64,000 nt of DNA, taken from positions 248,001-312,000 of the forward strand of contig NZ_JARQTO010000001.1 of assembly GCF_029577735.1 (NCBI RefSeq). Direction: 5' to 3'. The notes beneath the pieces were generated by a model. The model saw only the letters and a list, made by a program, of their open reading frames with translations, was not told where the DNA came from and did no database searches. This document shows, piece after piece, positions 31,426 to 40,065 of the stretch (positions within the stretch are counted from its first letter, which is position 1; each line of letters starts with the position of its first letter). Source of the DNA: Exercitatus varius (GTDB taxonomy: Bacteria > Pseudomonadota > Gammaproteobacteria > Enterobacterales > Pasteurellaceae). The position numbers and the translations under genes were made by a program.

Positions 31426-34329
31426 TGTAAACAACTGTTTCCAAACCTGTTGGATAAATGACCGCACTTCCGAAAATTCGGAAGCGGGCACAACAGACGG
31501 TTCACCGAGCAGATTCAAATGATGAATTCGGTTGCGCAGACTGGTATAACAGTCTTTCAGGTTTTCCGCCATATCCAACGACATCACATTGTTGCTTGCC
31601 ATCACATCAAAAATTCGGACATTATCCGACCAATAAGCCAGATCAACATTTTGCGGCGCATTGGCAAGCACCAGATATTGCGCGATAAATTCAATATCGG
31701 TAATGCCGCCTGCATCGGTTTTAATATTGAAACGGGTTTTATCCGTATTCGCCAAATGTAAATACATTTTTTCGCGCATTTCCCGTACATCGGTTTTGAG
31801 CTTATCCAAATCGCGGGCGGCCGACAGCACTTCCCGACGAATGCGGTTAAATTCCCGGCGCAGATTCGGTTCGCCGTAAACCGCTCGGGCGCGAACCAAC
31901 GCCTGGGTTTCCCATGTCCAGGCATCATTATGTTGATAATGCTCGAAAGCTTTCAGCGAACTGCATAATACGCCGGCTTCGCCGGAAGGACGCAGGCGCA
32001 TATCGACTTCGTACAAAATCCCCGCACTGGTTTTCATGCTGAAAATACTGACAACTTTCTGGGTAAGACGAAGATAGAATTGGTTAATATCGATTTGTTT
32101 TTTGCCTCCGACCGTATAGCCTTCGCGGCCATCGTACAGACAAACCAGATCCAAATCGGATTTATATCCCAATTCAATGCCGCCGAGTTTGCCGTATCCG
32201 ATCACCAAAAATCCTTTTTCGCCCGTCGCCAAATGTTCCGGTACCCCGAACCGCGTTGTCATTTGCTGCCAGGCCAGATTAACCACCGCCGCAATAATGG
32301 CTTCCGCCAGATAAGTGAGGTGATCGCTGACTTTCATCACCGGCAGCGCACCTAAAATATCCGCGGCGGCAACACGCAACAAGGTCGTTTGTTTGAACTG
32401 ACGCAGAGCATTGATGTATTGTTCTTCGTCATCTTCAGGCAGACGCAGCAAATATTGTTGCAATTCGGCCGGATAATTTTCAAATGACGGTAAATCCAGC
32501 AATGCTTTACGATCCAATAATTCGTCCAATAAAATCGGATGGCGTGCCATTTGTTTGGCGATCATTTGTGACTGCGCGCAAAGTTCAATCAACTGCTCTA
32601 AAGCTTGCGGGTTTTCCTGTAATAATTCCAGATAAGTGGTGCGTGTGACAATTTTTTCCACGATATTTAAAATCCGCGGCAACAAGACGCGATATGAGGA
32701 ATGGGCAAAAATTTGCGACAGCAAGTAAGGCAGCCATTGGCTTAAGACTTCCCGACCGCGCGTGCCGATGGGGCGGCGTGCCAGACTGTCCTTGAACTGA
32801 ATCAGCTTTTCACAGATTTCCTCTGTCTCGCTTTCCGGAATTTGATTTTCCGCCAGAATCGTCATGATTTCATTATTGTCGATTTCTAAAAAGTCCACCC
32901 AATCACTGTTTTGCGTATTGGATTCCGTATCGTTTTCATCACCGATTAATTGATTAAAAACCGACCGCACTTTTTGCTGTTGTTCCTGCAAAACGGTATA
33001 AAAACTTTGCCAATCGCGGATGGGATAGCGCACAACGGTAGCCTGTCGGTTTTCATCCCATCGGGTGAATTCCGCCGTTGCCGCAATCAAACGTTGGCGA
33101 TCCGTTTCTTCCGTCGGCAATAATTGAGTTTGTTTATCGTCGATTGCCTGTAACACATTTTCCACTCGCCGTAAGAACAAATAGGCCTGGGTTAAATCCT
33201 GACGTTGTTGCGCGGTTAATAATTGTAGTTTTTCGATTTCAGGCAATAGATTTAATAAAGCGTGCTGTTGCAGCGCCACTTCCCGTCCGCCGCGGATAAG
33301 CTGGAAAACCTGCACGATAAATTCGATCTCGCGAATGCTGCCCGCGCCTAATTTGATGTTATCCGCTAATCCGCGCCGGCGAACTTCTCGTTCAATTTTG
33401 CCTTTCATTTCGCGTAATGACTGAATCACGCTGAAATCGATGTAACGGCGGTAAATGAACGGACGTAACATTTGACGCAGAGCGTTGACATTCGGATCCG
33501 CCTCATCTGCGCCTAAAATTCTGCCTTTGATCATGGCGTAACGTTCCCAATCCCGCCCTTGTTCCTGATAATAAGTTTCCATGGCGGCAAAACTTAAGGC
33601 CAGCGCGCCGCTGTCACCGAAAGGTCGAAGACGCATATCGGTGCGGTAAACGAAACCATCGGCGGTGAATTGATCCAAGGCGTTAATTAAACGTTGTCCG
33701 AGGCGGGTAAAAAAGCGTTGATTATCCACCGAACGGCGCGCGCCCTGGGTTTCGCCGTTTTCCGGATAGGTGAAAATTAAATCGATATCGGAAGAAAAAT
33801 TCAGCTCGAATCCGCCCAATTTTCCCATACCTAAAATATAAAGTCGTTGCGGATGTCCGTGTTGATCCGTCGGCGTACCCATTTCCGAACAGGCTTGCGC
33901 GTAAAGCCAGTCTCGCGCGCCGATAATCAGACTTTCCGCCAGCTGAGACAAGCGAATAAAAATTTCTTCCACCGTTCCGCGATTCAGGCTTTGGCATAAA
34001 CTGAGTTTCGCCATTTCTCGATTACGGAACCGGCGCAAAACGCGATAAAGTTGTTCTTCCGTTTCCGTCTGCGCCAGCAAGGCCGATAAGCGTTCGGAAT
34101 ATTTTTCGCAATCCGCCAAAGTGGGAAGCGTTTGCCAGCATTCGGCTAAAAAGTGCGGTTGATTTTGCCACACTTTTTCCACGAAATCCGACATGGCAAT
34201 GGTTTGTAGCATGAGCGGAGTATTGGCGTTTCGGGCGGCAAAATCCGCCGGAAACTGTTCGGGAAAACGTTCGGTTAAGCCGGCGGCGAGTCGATTGAGT
34301 GATGGTTCGAAAGCGGAAAGTGAAAGCAT
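31423..34329 (-). CDS. glnE: Glutamine synthetase adenylyltransferase / deadenylase
   Basis: A 968-residue two-headed nucleotidyltransferase that adds AMP to, or removes it from, glutamine synthetase. The two GS-like nucleotidyltransferase sites are visible: LGMGKLGGFELNFSSDIDLIF near residue 170 (deadenylase half) and IGYGKLGGIELGYKSDLDLVCLY near 700 (adenylylase half), each with the paired aspartates. Length is slightly above E. coli GlnE (946). One USS-containing codon run lies mid-gene. Confidence 0.96.
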   Translation of the reverse strand: MLSLSAFEPSLNRLAAGLTERFPEQFPADFAARNANTPLMLQTIAMSDFVEKVWQNQPHFLAECWQTLPTLADCEKYSERLSALLAQTETEEQLYRVLRRFRNREMAKLSLCQSLNRGTVEEIFIRLSQLAESLIIGARDWLYAQACSEMGTPTDQHGHPQRLYILGMGKLGGFELNFSSDIDLIFTYPENGETQGARRSVDNQRFFTRLGQRLINALDQFTADGFVYRTDMRLRPFGDSGALALSFAAMETYYQEQGRDWERYAMIKGRILGADEADPNVNALRQMLRPFIYRRYIDFSVIQSLREMKGKIEREVRRRGLADNIKLGAGSIREIEFIVQVFQLIRGGREVALQQHALLNLLPEIEKLQLLTAQQRQDLTQAYLFLRRVENVLQAIDDKQTQLLPTEETDRQRLIAATAEFTRWDENRQATVVRYPIRDWQSFYTVLQEQQQKVRSVFNQLIGDENDTESNTQNSDWVDFLEIDNNEIMTILAENQIPESETEEICEKLIQFKDSLARRPIGTRGREVLSQWLPYLLSQIFAHSSYRVLLPRILNIVEKIVTRTTYLELLQENPQALEQLIELCAQSQMIAKQMARHPILLDELLDRKALLDLPSFENYPAELQQYLLRLPEDDEEQYINALRQFKQTTLLRVAAADILGALPVMKVSDHLTYLAEAIIAAVVNLAWQQMTTRFGVPEHLATGEKGFLVIGYGKLGGIELGYKSDLDLVCLYDGREGYTVGGKKQIDINQFYLRLTQKVVSIFSMKTSAGILYEVDMRLRPSGEAGVLCSSLKAFEHYQHNDAWTWETQALVRARAVYGEPNLRREFNRIRREVLSAARDLDKLKTDVREMREKMYLHLANTDKTRFNIKTDAGGITDIEFIAQYLVLANAPQNVDLAYWSDNVRIFDVMASNNVMSLDMAENLKDCYTSLRNRIHHLNLLGEPSVVPASEFSEVRSFIQQVWKQLFT

Positions 34330-34429
34330 AAGAATTTCTTAAAAAGCAAAAAAGACGTTCTGGGATTGTAACGGATCGGAAAAGTGCGGTCAAAAAATCG
34401 CATGTTTTTTTATGAACGGCGAACAATAA

Positions 34430-34460
34430 AAAGCCTCAACGAACATTGAGGCTTTAAAAC
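34430..34460 (-). terminator. Terminator of tyrP
   Basis: AAAGCCTCAA (34430-34439) with TTGAGGCTTT (34446-34455), loop CGAACA, then T's on the minus strand. Confidence 0.85.
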
Positions 34461-34462
34461 GA

Positions 34463-35668
34463 TTAACCGATAACTTTCGGCAAATAACCCATATCGATTA
34501 AGAACGGCACGTTCATGATGAGCAAGCCGAGAATCAGGGCGAGCAATAACGTGATGTTGCCGCCTTTTACCCGATAAGGCAAATCGGGATAACGTTTACG
34601 CACCATCCACGCCATGCCCACCGGCAATATTAAGCCGTAGAAAGTGAACATTTGACCGGCCAAGGCTAACACGGCTAAAAAATCGCGATAGAATAAGGCG
34701 AAAAAGAGCGTCGGCAGGAAGGTGAACATGCCTAAGGCGATACGTCCCGCACGGATATTGACCCGTTGAAGTAAGTCGTCCAGGCAATCGAACAGGGCTA
34801 ATGCAACGCCTAAAAACGAGGTTGCTAAAGCGAATAATGAGAACAAACGCACGGACCAACCGATCATTTCACTGCCGGTAATTTGGGTGACGGCACTGAC
34901 CAAACCGCCTAAAGTCGGATCGTTATTCAGAATTTGGATGAATTCCGTTTGGCTCAGAACGCCGTGGGTCGCCATTTGCCATAAAATATAAACAAATAAA
35001 GGCAATGCCGTACCGCCCAGAATGGCAATGCGCAGGCGTTTGATGTCACCTTCGAGATAACTGTTAATGCTTGGAATAACCACATGAAAGCCGAAAGACG
35101 TGAAGAAATACGGGCTGGCCGAAATTAATAAAGCTTTATCTAACGGTAGGGCCATCAGGTTTTCCATAGTTACTTTCGGCAGCATGAAGAACAGCAGCAC
35201 CACTAATGCCGCCAGTTTGGCAATAAACAGCATGCGGGTTGCCAGATCCACTTTACCGGTTCCGGCGATGATAAAAATACCGAAGAAAACCGTGAAAATA
35301 ATGGAAATTTCCTGTCCGTATTCCCGTAAAGAAGGCAGAACGGTCGAAATCAAATCGCTGCTCATCAACACGTAAACGGTTAAGATTGCAAACATAAATA
35401 CCACAAGTGCGACCGTTGCCAGGGCGCGACCGGCCATGCCGAAATATTGTTCTGCCAGTGTGGCGATCCCGGCATCGCGACGCTCCGCTTTTTGATAGAC
35501 TTCAACAAAAAGCAGCGCACTGTAAGCAAGTAACGCCCATAGAATCACTAGCAGCAACAAGGTGAGACCGAAGCCCATTCCCGCCGAAGTCAGCGGCATT
35601 GATACCATGCCCGCGCCGATGGTGGTGCCTGCAACAATCAAGGCGCTACCAAAAGTTTTATTACGCAT
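34463..35668 (-). CDS. tyrP: Tyrosine-specific permease (HAAAP family)
   Basis: A 401-residue inner-membrane protein with about 11 spans. The N-terminal GSALIVAGTTIGAGMVSMPL and the central SPYFFTSFGFHVVIPSINSYL are signatures of hydroxy/aromatic amino acid permeases. TyrP is favoured over Mtr (tryptophan) and the serine carriers by length and by the TyrR box in its promoter. It imports tyrosine with protons. Confidence 0.85.
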   Translation of the reverse strand: MRNKTFGSALIVAGTTIGAGMVSMPLTSAGMGFGLTLLLLVILWALLAYSALLFVEVYQKAERRDAGIATLAEQYFGMAGRALATVALVVFMFAILTVYVLMSSDLISTVLPSLREYGQEISIIFTVFFGIFIIAGTGKVDLATRMLFIAKLAALVVLLFFMLPKVTMENLMALPLDKALLISASPYFFTSFGFHVVIPSINSYLEGDIKRLRIAILGGTALPLFVYILWQMATHGVLSQTEFIQILNNDPTLGGLVSAVTQITGSEMIGWSVRLFSLFALATSFLGVALALFDCLDDLLQRVNIRAGRIALGMFTFLPTLFFALFYRDFLAVLALAGQMFTFYGLILPVGMAWMVRKRYPDLPYRVKGGNITLLLALILGLLIMNVPFLIDMGYLPKVIG

Positions 35669-35725
35669 AAAGCGGTTCCTTATAGAGTGTTAAAGTGCGG
35701 TTATTTTAGCGGGAATTTTTTAAGT

Positions 35726-35743
35726 TGTAACCTTAATTTTACA
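35726..35743 (-). promoter_or_regulatory. TyrR box over the tyrP promoter
   Basis: TGTAACCTTAATTTTACA matches the TyrR consensus TGTAAA-N6-TTTACA in 11 of 12 positions. On the minus strand it overlaps a promoter with TTACAA as -35 and TAAAAT as -10 (16-bp spacer), so repression by TyrR with tyrosine is expected. It ends 58 nt upstream of tyrP. Confidence 0.75.
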
Positions 35744-35859
35744 GGCTTGGCAATAATCTTTGCCGGAAACGCGCCGCCGCGAAGATAACTGCTGATAGAG
35801 CCATTTTTTTATGATAGAATCCAGCCCTAATTGTCCCATTTGAGAAAAAAGGAAAGAAT

Positions 35860-36333
35860 ATGAAGATTTTAGAAGGTAAATTAGCCGCACCGACAGCCAA
35901 AATCGCCGTGGTGGTTGCGCGTTTCAATCATTTCATTAACGACAGTTTGGTGGAAGGCGCCGTTGATGCGTTAAAACGCGTGGGCGAAGTGAAAGACGAA
36001 AACATTACCTTAGTAAAAGTGCCGGGCGCATACGAATTACCTCTGGCCGTGCGCCGTTTGGCGGAAACGAAAAAATTCGACGCGATTGTAGCCTTAGGCA
36101 CCGTGATTCGCGGCGGCACGGCGCATTTCGAATACGTAGCGGGTGAAGCCAGCAGCGGATTGGGCAACGTTTCGCTGAATTCCGATATTCCGGTAGCGTT
36201 CGGTGTGCTCACCACCGAAAACATCGAACAGGCGATTGAGCGCGCCGGTACCAAAGCGGGTAACAAAGGCGCGGAAGCGGCAATGGTTGCGTTAGAAATG
36301 GTGAACCTGTTAAATCAAATCAAAACGGCATAA
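35860..36333 (+). CDS. ribH: 6,7-dimethyl-8-ribityllumazine synthase
   Basis: A 157-residue enzyme, the penultimate step of riboflavin synthesis. Conserved VVARFNHFINDSLVEGA, VPGAYELPLAV and GTVIRGGTAHFEYV (catalytic His) are present. It begins the ribH-nusB-thiL-pgpA cluster and is followed by nusB after 2 nt. It probably assembles into a 60-mer cage. Confidence 0.97.
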   Translation: MKILEGKLAAPTAKIAVVVARFNHFINDSLVEGAVDALKRVGEVKDENITLVKVPGAYELPLAVRRLAETKKFDAIVALGTVIRGGTAHFEYVAGEASSGLGNVSLNSDIPVAFGVLTTENIEQAIERAGTKAGNKGAEAAMVALEMVNLLNQIKTA

Positions 36334-36335
36334 AC

Positions 36336-36764
36336 ATGACAGAACAAAAGAAAAAATCTTCACCGCGTCGCCGGGCGCGCGAATGTGCCGTTCAGGCGTT
36401 ATATTCCTGGGCGATATCTAATAACGACGCGGCGGAAGTAGAATTAAATTTTATCGCCGAGCAGGACATAAAAGGTGCGGATGTGCCTTATTTTCGTAAA
36501 TTATTCCGTAATACGGTCGCTTACTTAGAGCCGATTGACGCCACAATCGCGCCGTTTTTAGATCGTGCCGCAGACGAACTGACACCCATTGAAAAAGCCG
36601 TGTTGCGTTTGGCGACTTATGAGCTGAAATACGAACCGGATGTGCCTTACAAAGTGGCTATCAACGAAGCCATTGAGGTGGCAAAAACCTTCGGTGCGGA
36701 AGACAGCCATAAATATATCAACGGTGTGTTAGACCGAATTGCGCCGGCGCTAGGTCGTAAATAA
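36336..36764 (+). CDS. nusB: Transcription antitermination factor NusB
   Basis: A 142-residue all-helical protein that, with S10, binds boxA of rRNA operons. The N-terminal arginine-rich RRRARECAVQALYSWAIS and the C-terminal PYKVAINEAIEVAKTFGAED, KYINGVLD are typical. It follows ribH by 2 nt. Confidence 0.97.
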   Translation: MTEQKKKSSPRRRARECAVQALYSWAISNNDAAEVELNFIAEQDIKGADVPYFRKLFRNTVAYLEPIDATIAPFLDRAADELTPIEKAVLRLATYELKYEPDVPYKVAINEAIEVAKTFGAEDSHKYINGVLDRIAPALGRK

Positions 36765-36869
36765 TCAATATTCGTAAAGCGGGCTTCCGGCCCGCTATTT
36801 TTATCACTCTTGGCAACCTGTTTTAAGGATGTAAAGTCTGGTCTAAGCGATAATTTCATTGAGAAATCT

Positions 36870-37865
36870 ATGCCTTCGGAATTTAATCTTATTCGGCAGT
36901 TTTTTGAACGACCGCAATCCGTGCGGCGTGACGATGTGGCGTTGTCCATCGGTGACGATTGCGCCATGTTAACCGTCCCGGCGGGCAAAACGCTGGTGGT
37001 GACGACGGATACCATGGTGGAAAATTCGCATTTTTATCCGAATATTGCTCCCTATGATTTGGGTTATAAAGCGGTGGCGACGAATTTGAGCGATTTGGCG
37101 GCAATGGGCGCGGAGCCGGCCTGGATTTCACTGGCGTTAACGTTGCCGCGTGCCGATGAAACTTGGTTGTCGGAGTTTTCGCGCGGGATGTTTGAACTGT
37201 TAAACGCCCGCCAGATTCAGTTGATTGGCGGCGATACGACTTATGGTGCGGCGTTAAGCGTGACCATTACGGCGCACGGATTTGTGGAAAAATCGACCGA
37301 ACTTTGTCGTCATCAGGCACGGGAAGGCGACGAAATTTATGTGTCCGGCACGTTGGGAGACGGATTAGCCGGTTTTCATTTACTTTCCGATTTGTTTCAC
37401 GAACGCAAAAGTGCGGTCGATTTTTACGAAGAATTTTTGATTCGCCGAAATCTTCATCCGACGCCCCGAATTCAATTAGGACAAGCATTGGCGCGCCGTC
37501 GGATTTCCCGCTGCGCGTTGGATTTGTCGGACGGCTTGGTGGGCGATCTTGGACATATTTTAGAACGCAGCCGGCTAAGCGCCATCTTGGATCTGGATGC
37601 CTTGCCTTGTTCCGACGCCTTGATACGCTTATACGGGAGAGAGCAGGCGGAGCGGTTGGCGTTGCAGGGCGGCGAAGATTATGAATTATGCTTTACTTTG
37701 TCGCCGGATAAAAAGCCGTTGTTGGAACAATACGCCCAGGAATTTGATGTGCCGCTCACTCGCATTGGTCGCATTGTCGCCGCAAACGAGGAGAAGCCTA
37801 TTCGGTTTCGGCGTCAGGGAAAAGATATCGAATTACAGATTTCAAGTTTCGAACATTTTTTCTGA
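36870..37865 (+). CDS. thiL: Thiamine-monophosphate kinase
   Basis: A 331-residue PurM-like kinase that makes thiamine diphosphate from the product of ThiE. Motifs: SIGDDCAMLTVPAGK, NLSDLAAMGAEPAW, LIGGDTTYG and ALDLSDGLVGDLGHI. The ATG at 36870 agrees with E. coli ThiL, while the longer frame from 36810 does not. It completes the pathway begun by thiMDE at 9.6-11.9 kb, although it is not under the TPP riboswitch. Confidence 0.96.
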   Translation: MPSEFNLIRQFFERPQSVRRDDVALSIGDDCAMLTVPAGKTLVVTTDTMVENSHFYPNIAPYDLGYKAVATNLSDLAAMGAEPAWISLALTLPRADETWLSEFSRGMFELLNARQIQLIGGDTTYGAALSVTITAHGFVEKSTELCRHQAREGDEIYVSGTLGDGLAGFHLLSDLFHERKSAVDFYEEFLIRRNLHPTPRIQLGQALARRRISRCALDLSDGLVGDLGHILERSRLSAILDLDALPCSDALIRLYGREQAERLALQGGEDYELCFTLSPDKKPLLEQYAQEFDVPLTRIGRIVAANEEKPIRFRRQGKDIELQISSFEHFF

Positions 37866-37885
37866 TTTTCATCATCTGAAATTTG

Positions 37886-37918
37886 AGCGGATAGGCGTTT
37901 GAAAGGCCATCCGCTTTG
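37886..37918 (+). other. Hairpin between thiL and pgpA
   Basis: AGCGGAT (37886-37892) and GGC pair with GCC and ATCCGCT (37909-37915), with one bulged A. Only a short T-run follows, so it is a weak or partial terminator inside the operon. Confidence 0.4.
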
Positions 37919-37957
37919 TAGTAGTATGAAACGCAATGCTTTTCACCGATATTTCTT

Positions 37958-38452
37958 ATGACAGATTCTAATCATCCTTTATCACGCGTTCGTTTAACCA
38001 ATCCCGTTCATTTGCTGGCCTTGGGTTTTGGAACCGGCCTGATTCGTAAGGCGCCCGGCACCTGGGGCAGTGCGGCGGGAGCAATAGCGGGCGTAATTTT
38101 TTTACACTTCTTAACACCAAATTCTTTCTTAATTTTGACCGCGCTTTCTTTCGTTTTAGGGTGCTATATTTGCCAAAAAACCGCAGAGGATATGGGCGTG
38201 CATGATCACGGTTCCATCGTGTGGGATGAATTTGTCGGCATGTGGCTTTGTTTGCTGGCGGTGCCGACATTAAGTTGGTATTGGGTCGCGGCGGCATTTG
38301 CGGTTTTTCGTTTTTTCGATATTCTGAAGCCTTATCCAATCAAAATTTTTGACCGAAAACTGGAAAGCGGATTCGGTATTATGATCGATGATATACTGGC
38401 GGCGGTTTATGCTATGATTGTGTTACGATTGATTGCCGGGGTGGTAATGTAA
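37958..38452 (+). CDS. pgpA: Phosphatidylglycerophosphatase A
   Basis: A 164-residue inner-membrane lipid phosphatase of phosphatidylglycerol synthesis. Conserved GFGTGLIRKAPGTWGSAAG, HDHGSIVWDEFVGMW and DIL...IMIDDILAAVYA are present. It lies after thiL as in E. coli and is 3 nt from the next gene. A second PG-phosphatase, pgpB, is at 14 kb. Confidence 0.95.
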   Translation: MTDSNHPLSRVRLTNPVHLLALGFGTGLIRKAPGTWGSAAGAIAGVIFLHFLTPNSFLILTALSFVLGCYICQKTAEDMGVHDHGSIVWDEFVGMWLCLLAVPTLSWYWVAAAFAVFRFFDILKPYPIKIFDRKLESGFGIMIDDILAAVYAMIVLRLIAGVVM

Positions 38453-38455
38453 CTT

Positions 38456-39088
38456 ATGTGGGCGGTATTGTTAGTGAATTTAGTGGGGCTTGCCACTCCC
38501 GGACCGGATTTTTTCTATGTGAGCCGTAAAGCCGCCTCGGATACGACGCCTAATGCTATTGCCGGCGCAGCCGGGATTGGTATCGGCATTTGGTTTTGGG
38601 CGACTATTGCGGTTTTCGGGTTATCCGTGCTGAATGATATTACGCCTTTATCCAGTTATATCATCATGTGTTTGGGCGGCGCTTATTTGGCTTATTCCGG
38701 CATTAAAATGTTGCAAATCACTCAAAATACGCCGCTTCAGCTCAATGGCAATCGCTATGAACAACGCACGAATCTGGTGAAAGAAATCGGCAAAGGATTA
38801 ATGATTAATTTGAGTAACGGTAAAGCGGTGGTGTTTTTTACCAGCGTTTTATCCGGGTTTACCGCACAGATTAGTTCACTGCTGGAAAGTTATGTTGTGA
38901 TTTTTCTGCTCGGTGTCGAGACTTTTCTGTATTTCTGCTTGATTGCTTTTTTCTTTTCCCGCAAGTTGGTGCGTGATTTTTATACAAAATATACCCGATA
39001 TATTGATAACTTTGCCGGCGTGATTTTTTTATTATTCGGCACAGACTTAATTTATCAGGGAATTGTCAGTATTTTTAGTCATCTGTAA
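38456..39088 (+). CDS. LysE/RhtB-family amino-acid exporter
   Basis: A 210-residue inner-membrane protein with about six spans. The N-terminal LLVNLVGLATPGPDFFYVSR is the RhtB-type signature (family consensus ends PGP). Exporters of this family expel homoserine, threonine, lysine or similar. It lies between pgpA and dapB (a lysine-pathway gene), which hints at but does not prove a lysine-related substrate. Confidence 0.8.
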   Translation: MWAVLLVNLVGLATPGPDFFYVSRKAASDTTPNAIAGAAGIGIGIWFWATIAVFGLSVLNDITPLSSYIIMCLGGAYLAYSGIKMLQITQNTPLQLNGNRYEQRTNLVKEIGKGLMINLSNGKAVVFFTSVLSGFTAQISSLLESYVVIFLLGVETFLYFCLIAFFFSRKLVRDFYTKYTRYIDNFAGVIFLLFGTDLIYQGIVSIFSHL

Positions 39089-39105
39089 TTAGAAGGAAAC
39101 AAAAC

Positions 39106-39918
39106 ATGGCATTAAGAATTGGTATAGTAGGCGCCGGCGGTCGCATGGGACGCCAGCTTATTCAGGCGGTACAGGCTGCGGACGGCGTAGAGCTGGGGGC
39201 GGCGTTTGAACGTAAAGGCTCGACATTGATTGGTTCCGATGCCGGTGAATTGGCGGGAATCGGTCATATCGGCGTTAGCGTGGAGGAAAGCCTTGCGGCT
39301 TGTGCCGATAATTTTGATGTATTGATTGATTTTACTCGTCCGGAAGGATCCCTTGAACATTTGGCGTGCTGCGTAGAAAAAGGCAAAAACGTGATTTTAG
39401 GCACTACCGGTTTCGATGATGCAGGCAAAGCGGCGATTCAGGCGGCGGCGGAGAAGATCGGGATTGTATTCGCCTCCAATTACAGCGTAGGCGTGAATTT
39501 AGTGTTCAAACTGTTGGAAAAAGCGGCGAAAGTGATGGGAGATTATTGCGATATCGAAATTATCGAGGCTCACCATCGTCATAAAGTGGATGCGCCTTCC
39601 GGTACGGCCCTATCTATGGGCGAACATATCGCCAAAACCCTTGGTCGCGATTTAAAAACCCACGGCGTGTTTTGTCGCGAAGGGATTACCGGCGAACGTA
39701 AACGTGATGAAATCGGTTTTTCCACCATTCGTGCGGCGGACGTAGTGGGAGAACACACCGTTTGGTTTGCAGATATCGGTGAGCGGGTGGAAATTACGCA
39801 TAAAGCATCCAGTCGTATGACTTTCGCGAATGGTGCCGTGCGGGCGGCGAAATGGATTGCCGATAAAAAACAAGGTCTGTTTGATATGACGGATGTATTG
39901 GATTTAAACAATCTCTAA
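39106..39918 (+). CDS. dapB: 4-hydroxy-tetrahydrodipicolinate reductase
   Basis: A 270-residue NAD(P)H enzyme of the diaminopimelate/lysine pathway. The Rossmann start IGIVGAGGRMGRQLIQAV, the catalytic EAHHRHKVDAPSGTAL and FASNYSVGVNL are all present. GAAGGAAAC precedes the ATG. An 11-bp terminator-like hairpin lies about 90 nt downstream. Confidence 0.97.
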   Translation: MALRIGIVGAGGRMGRQLIQAVQAADGVELGAAFERKGSTLIGSDAGELAGIGHIGVSVEESLAACADNFDVLIDFTRPEGSLEHLACCVEKGKNVILGTTGFDDAGKAAIQAAAEKIGIVFASNYSVGVNLVFKLLEKAAKVMGDYCDIEIIEAHHRHKVDAPSGTALSMGEHIAKTLGRDLKTHGVFCREGITGERKRDEIGFSTIRAADVVGEHTVWFADIGERVEITHKASSRMTFANGAVRAAKWIADKKQGLFDMTDVLDLNNL

Positions 39919-39952
39919 CAAATCAAATAAAATGTTAAATGCTATTTAAATT

Positions 39953-40037
39953 TATAATGAGGTATGCTAAATTTATCTCGCTATTAAGGAAAATAGCGTA
40001 AAACGACACAAAGGAATGCCGGCGGTATTCCTTTTTT
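39953..40037 (+). promoter_or_regulatory. dapB-DASS spacer: TATAAT, hairpin and intrinsic terminator
   Basis: TATAAT (39953-39958, no good -35) precedes a 7-bp hairpin CGCTATT-AAGGAA-AATAGCG (39979-39998) and a terminator AAAGGAATGCC (40010-40020) with GGTATTCCTTT (40024-40034) plus T's. It either ends dapB transcripts or attenuates the carrier gene 29 nt further on. Confidence 0.5.
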
Positions 40038-40065
40038 ATTTGATTAGCAAACACAGAGAATTTAT

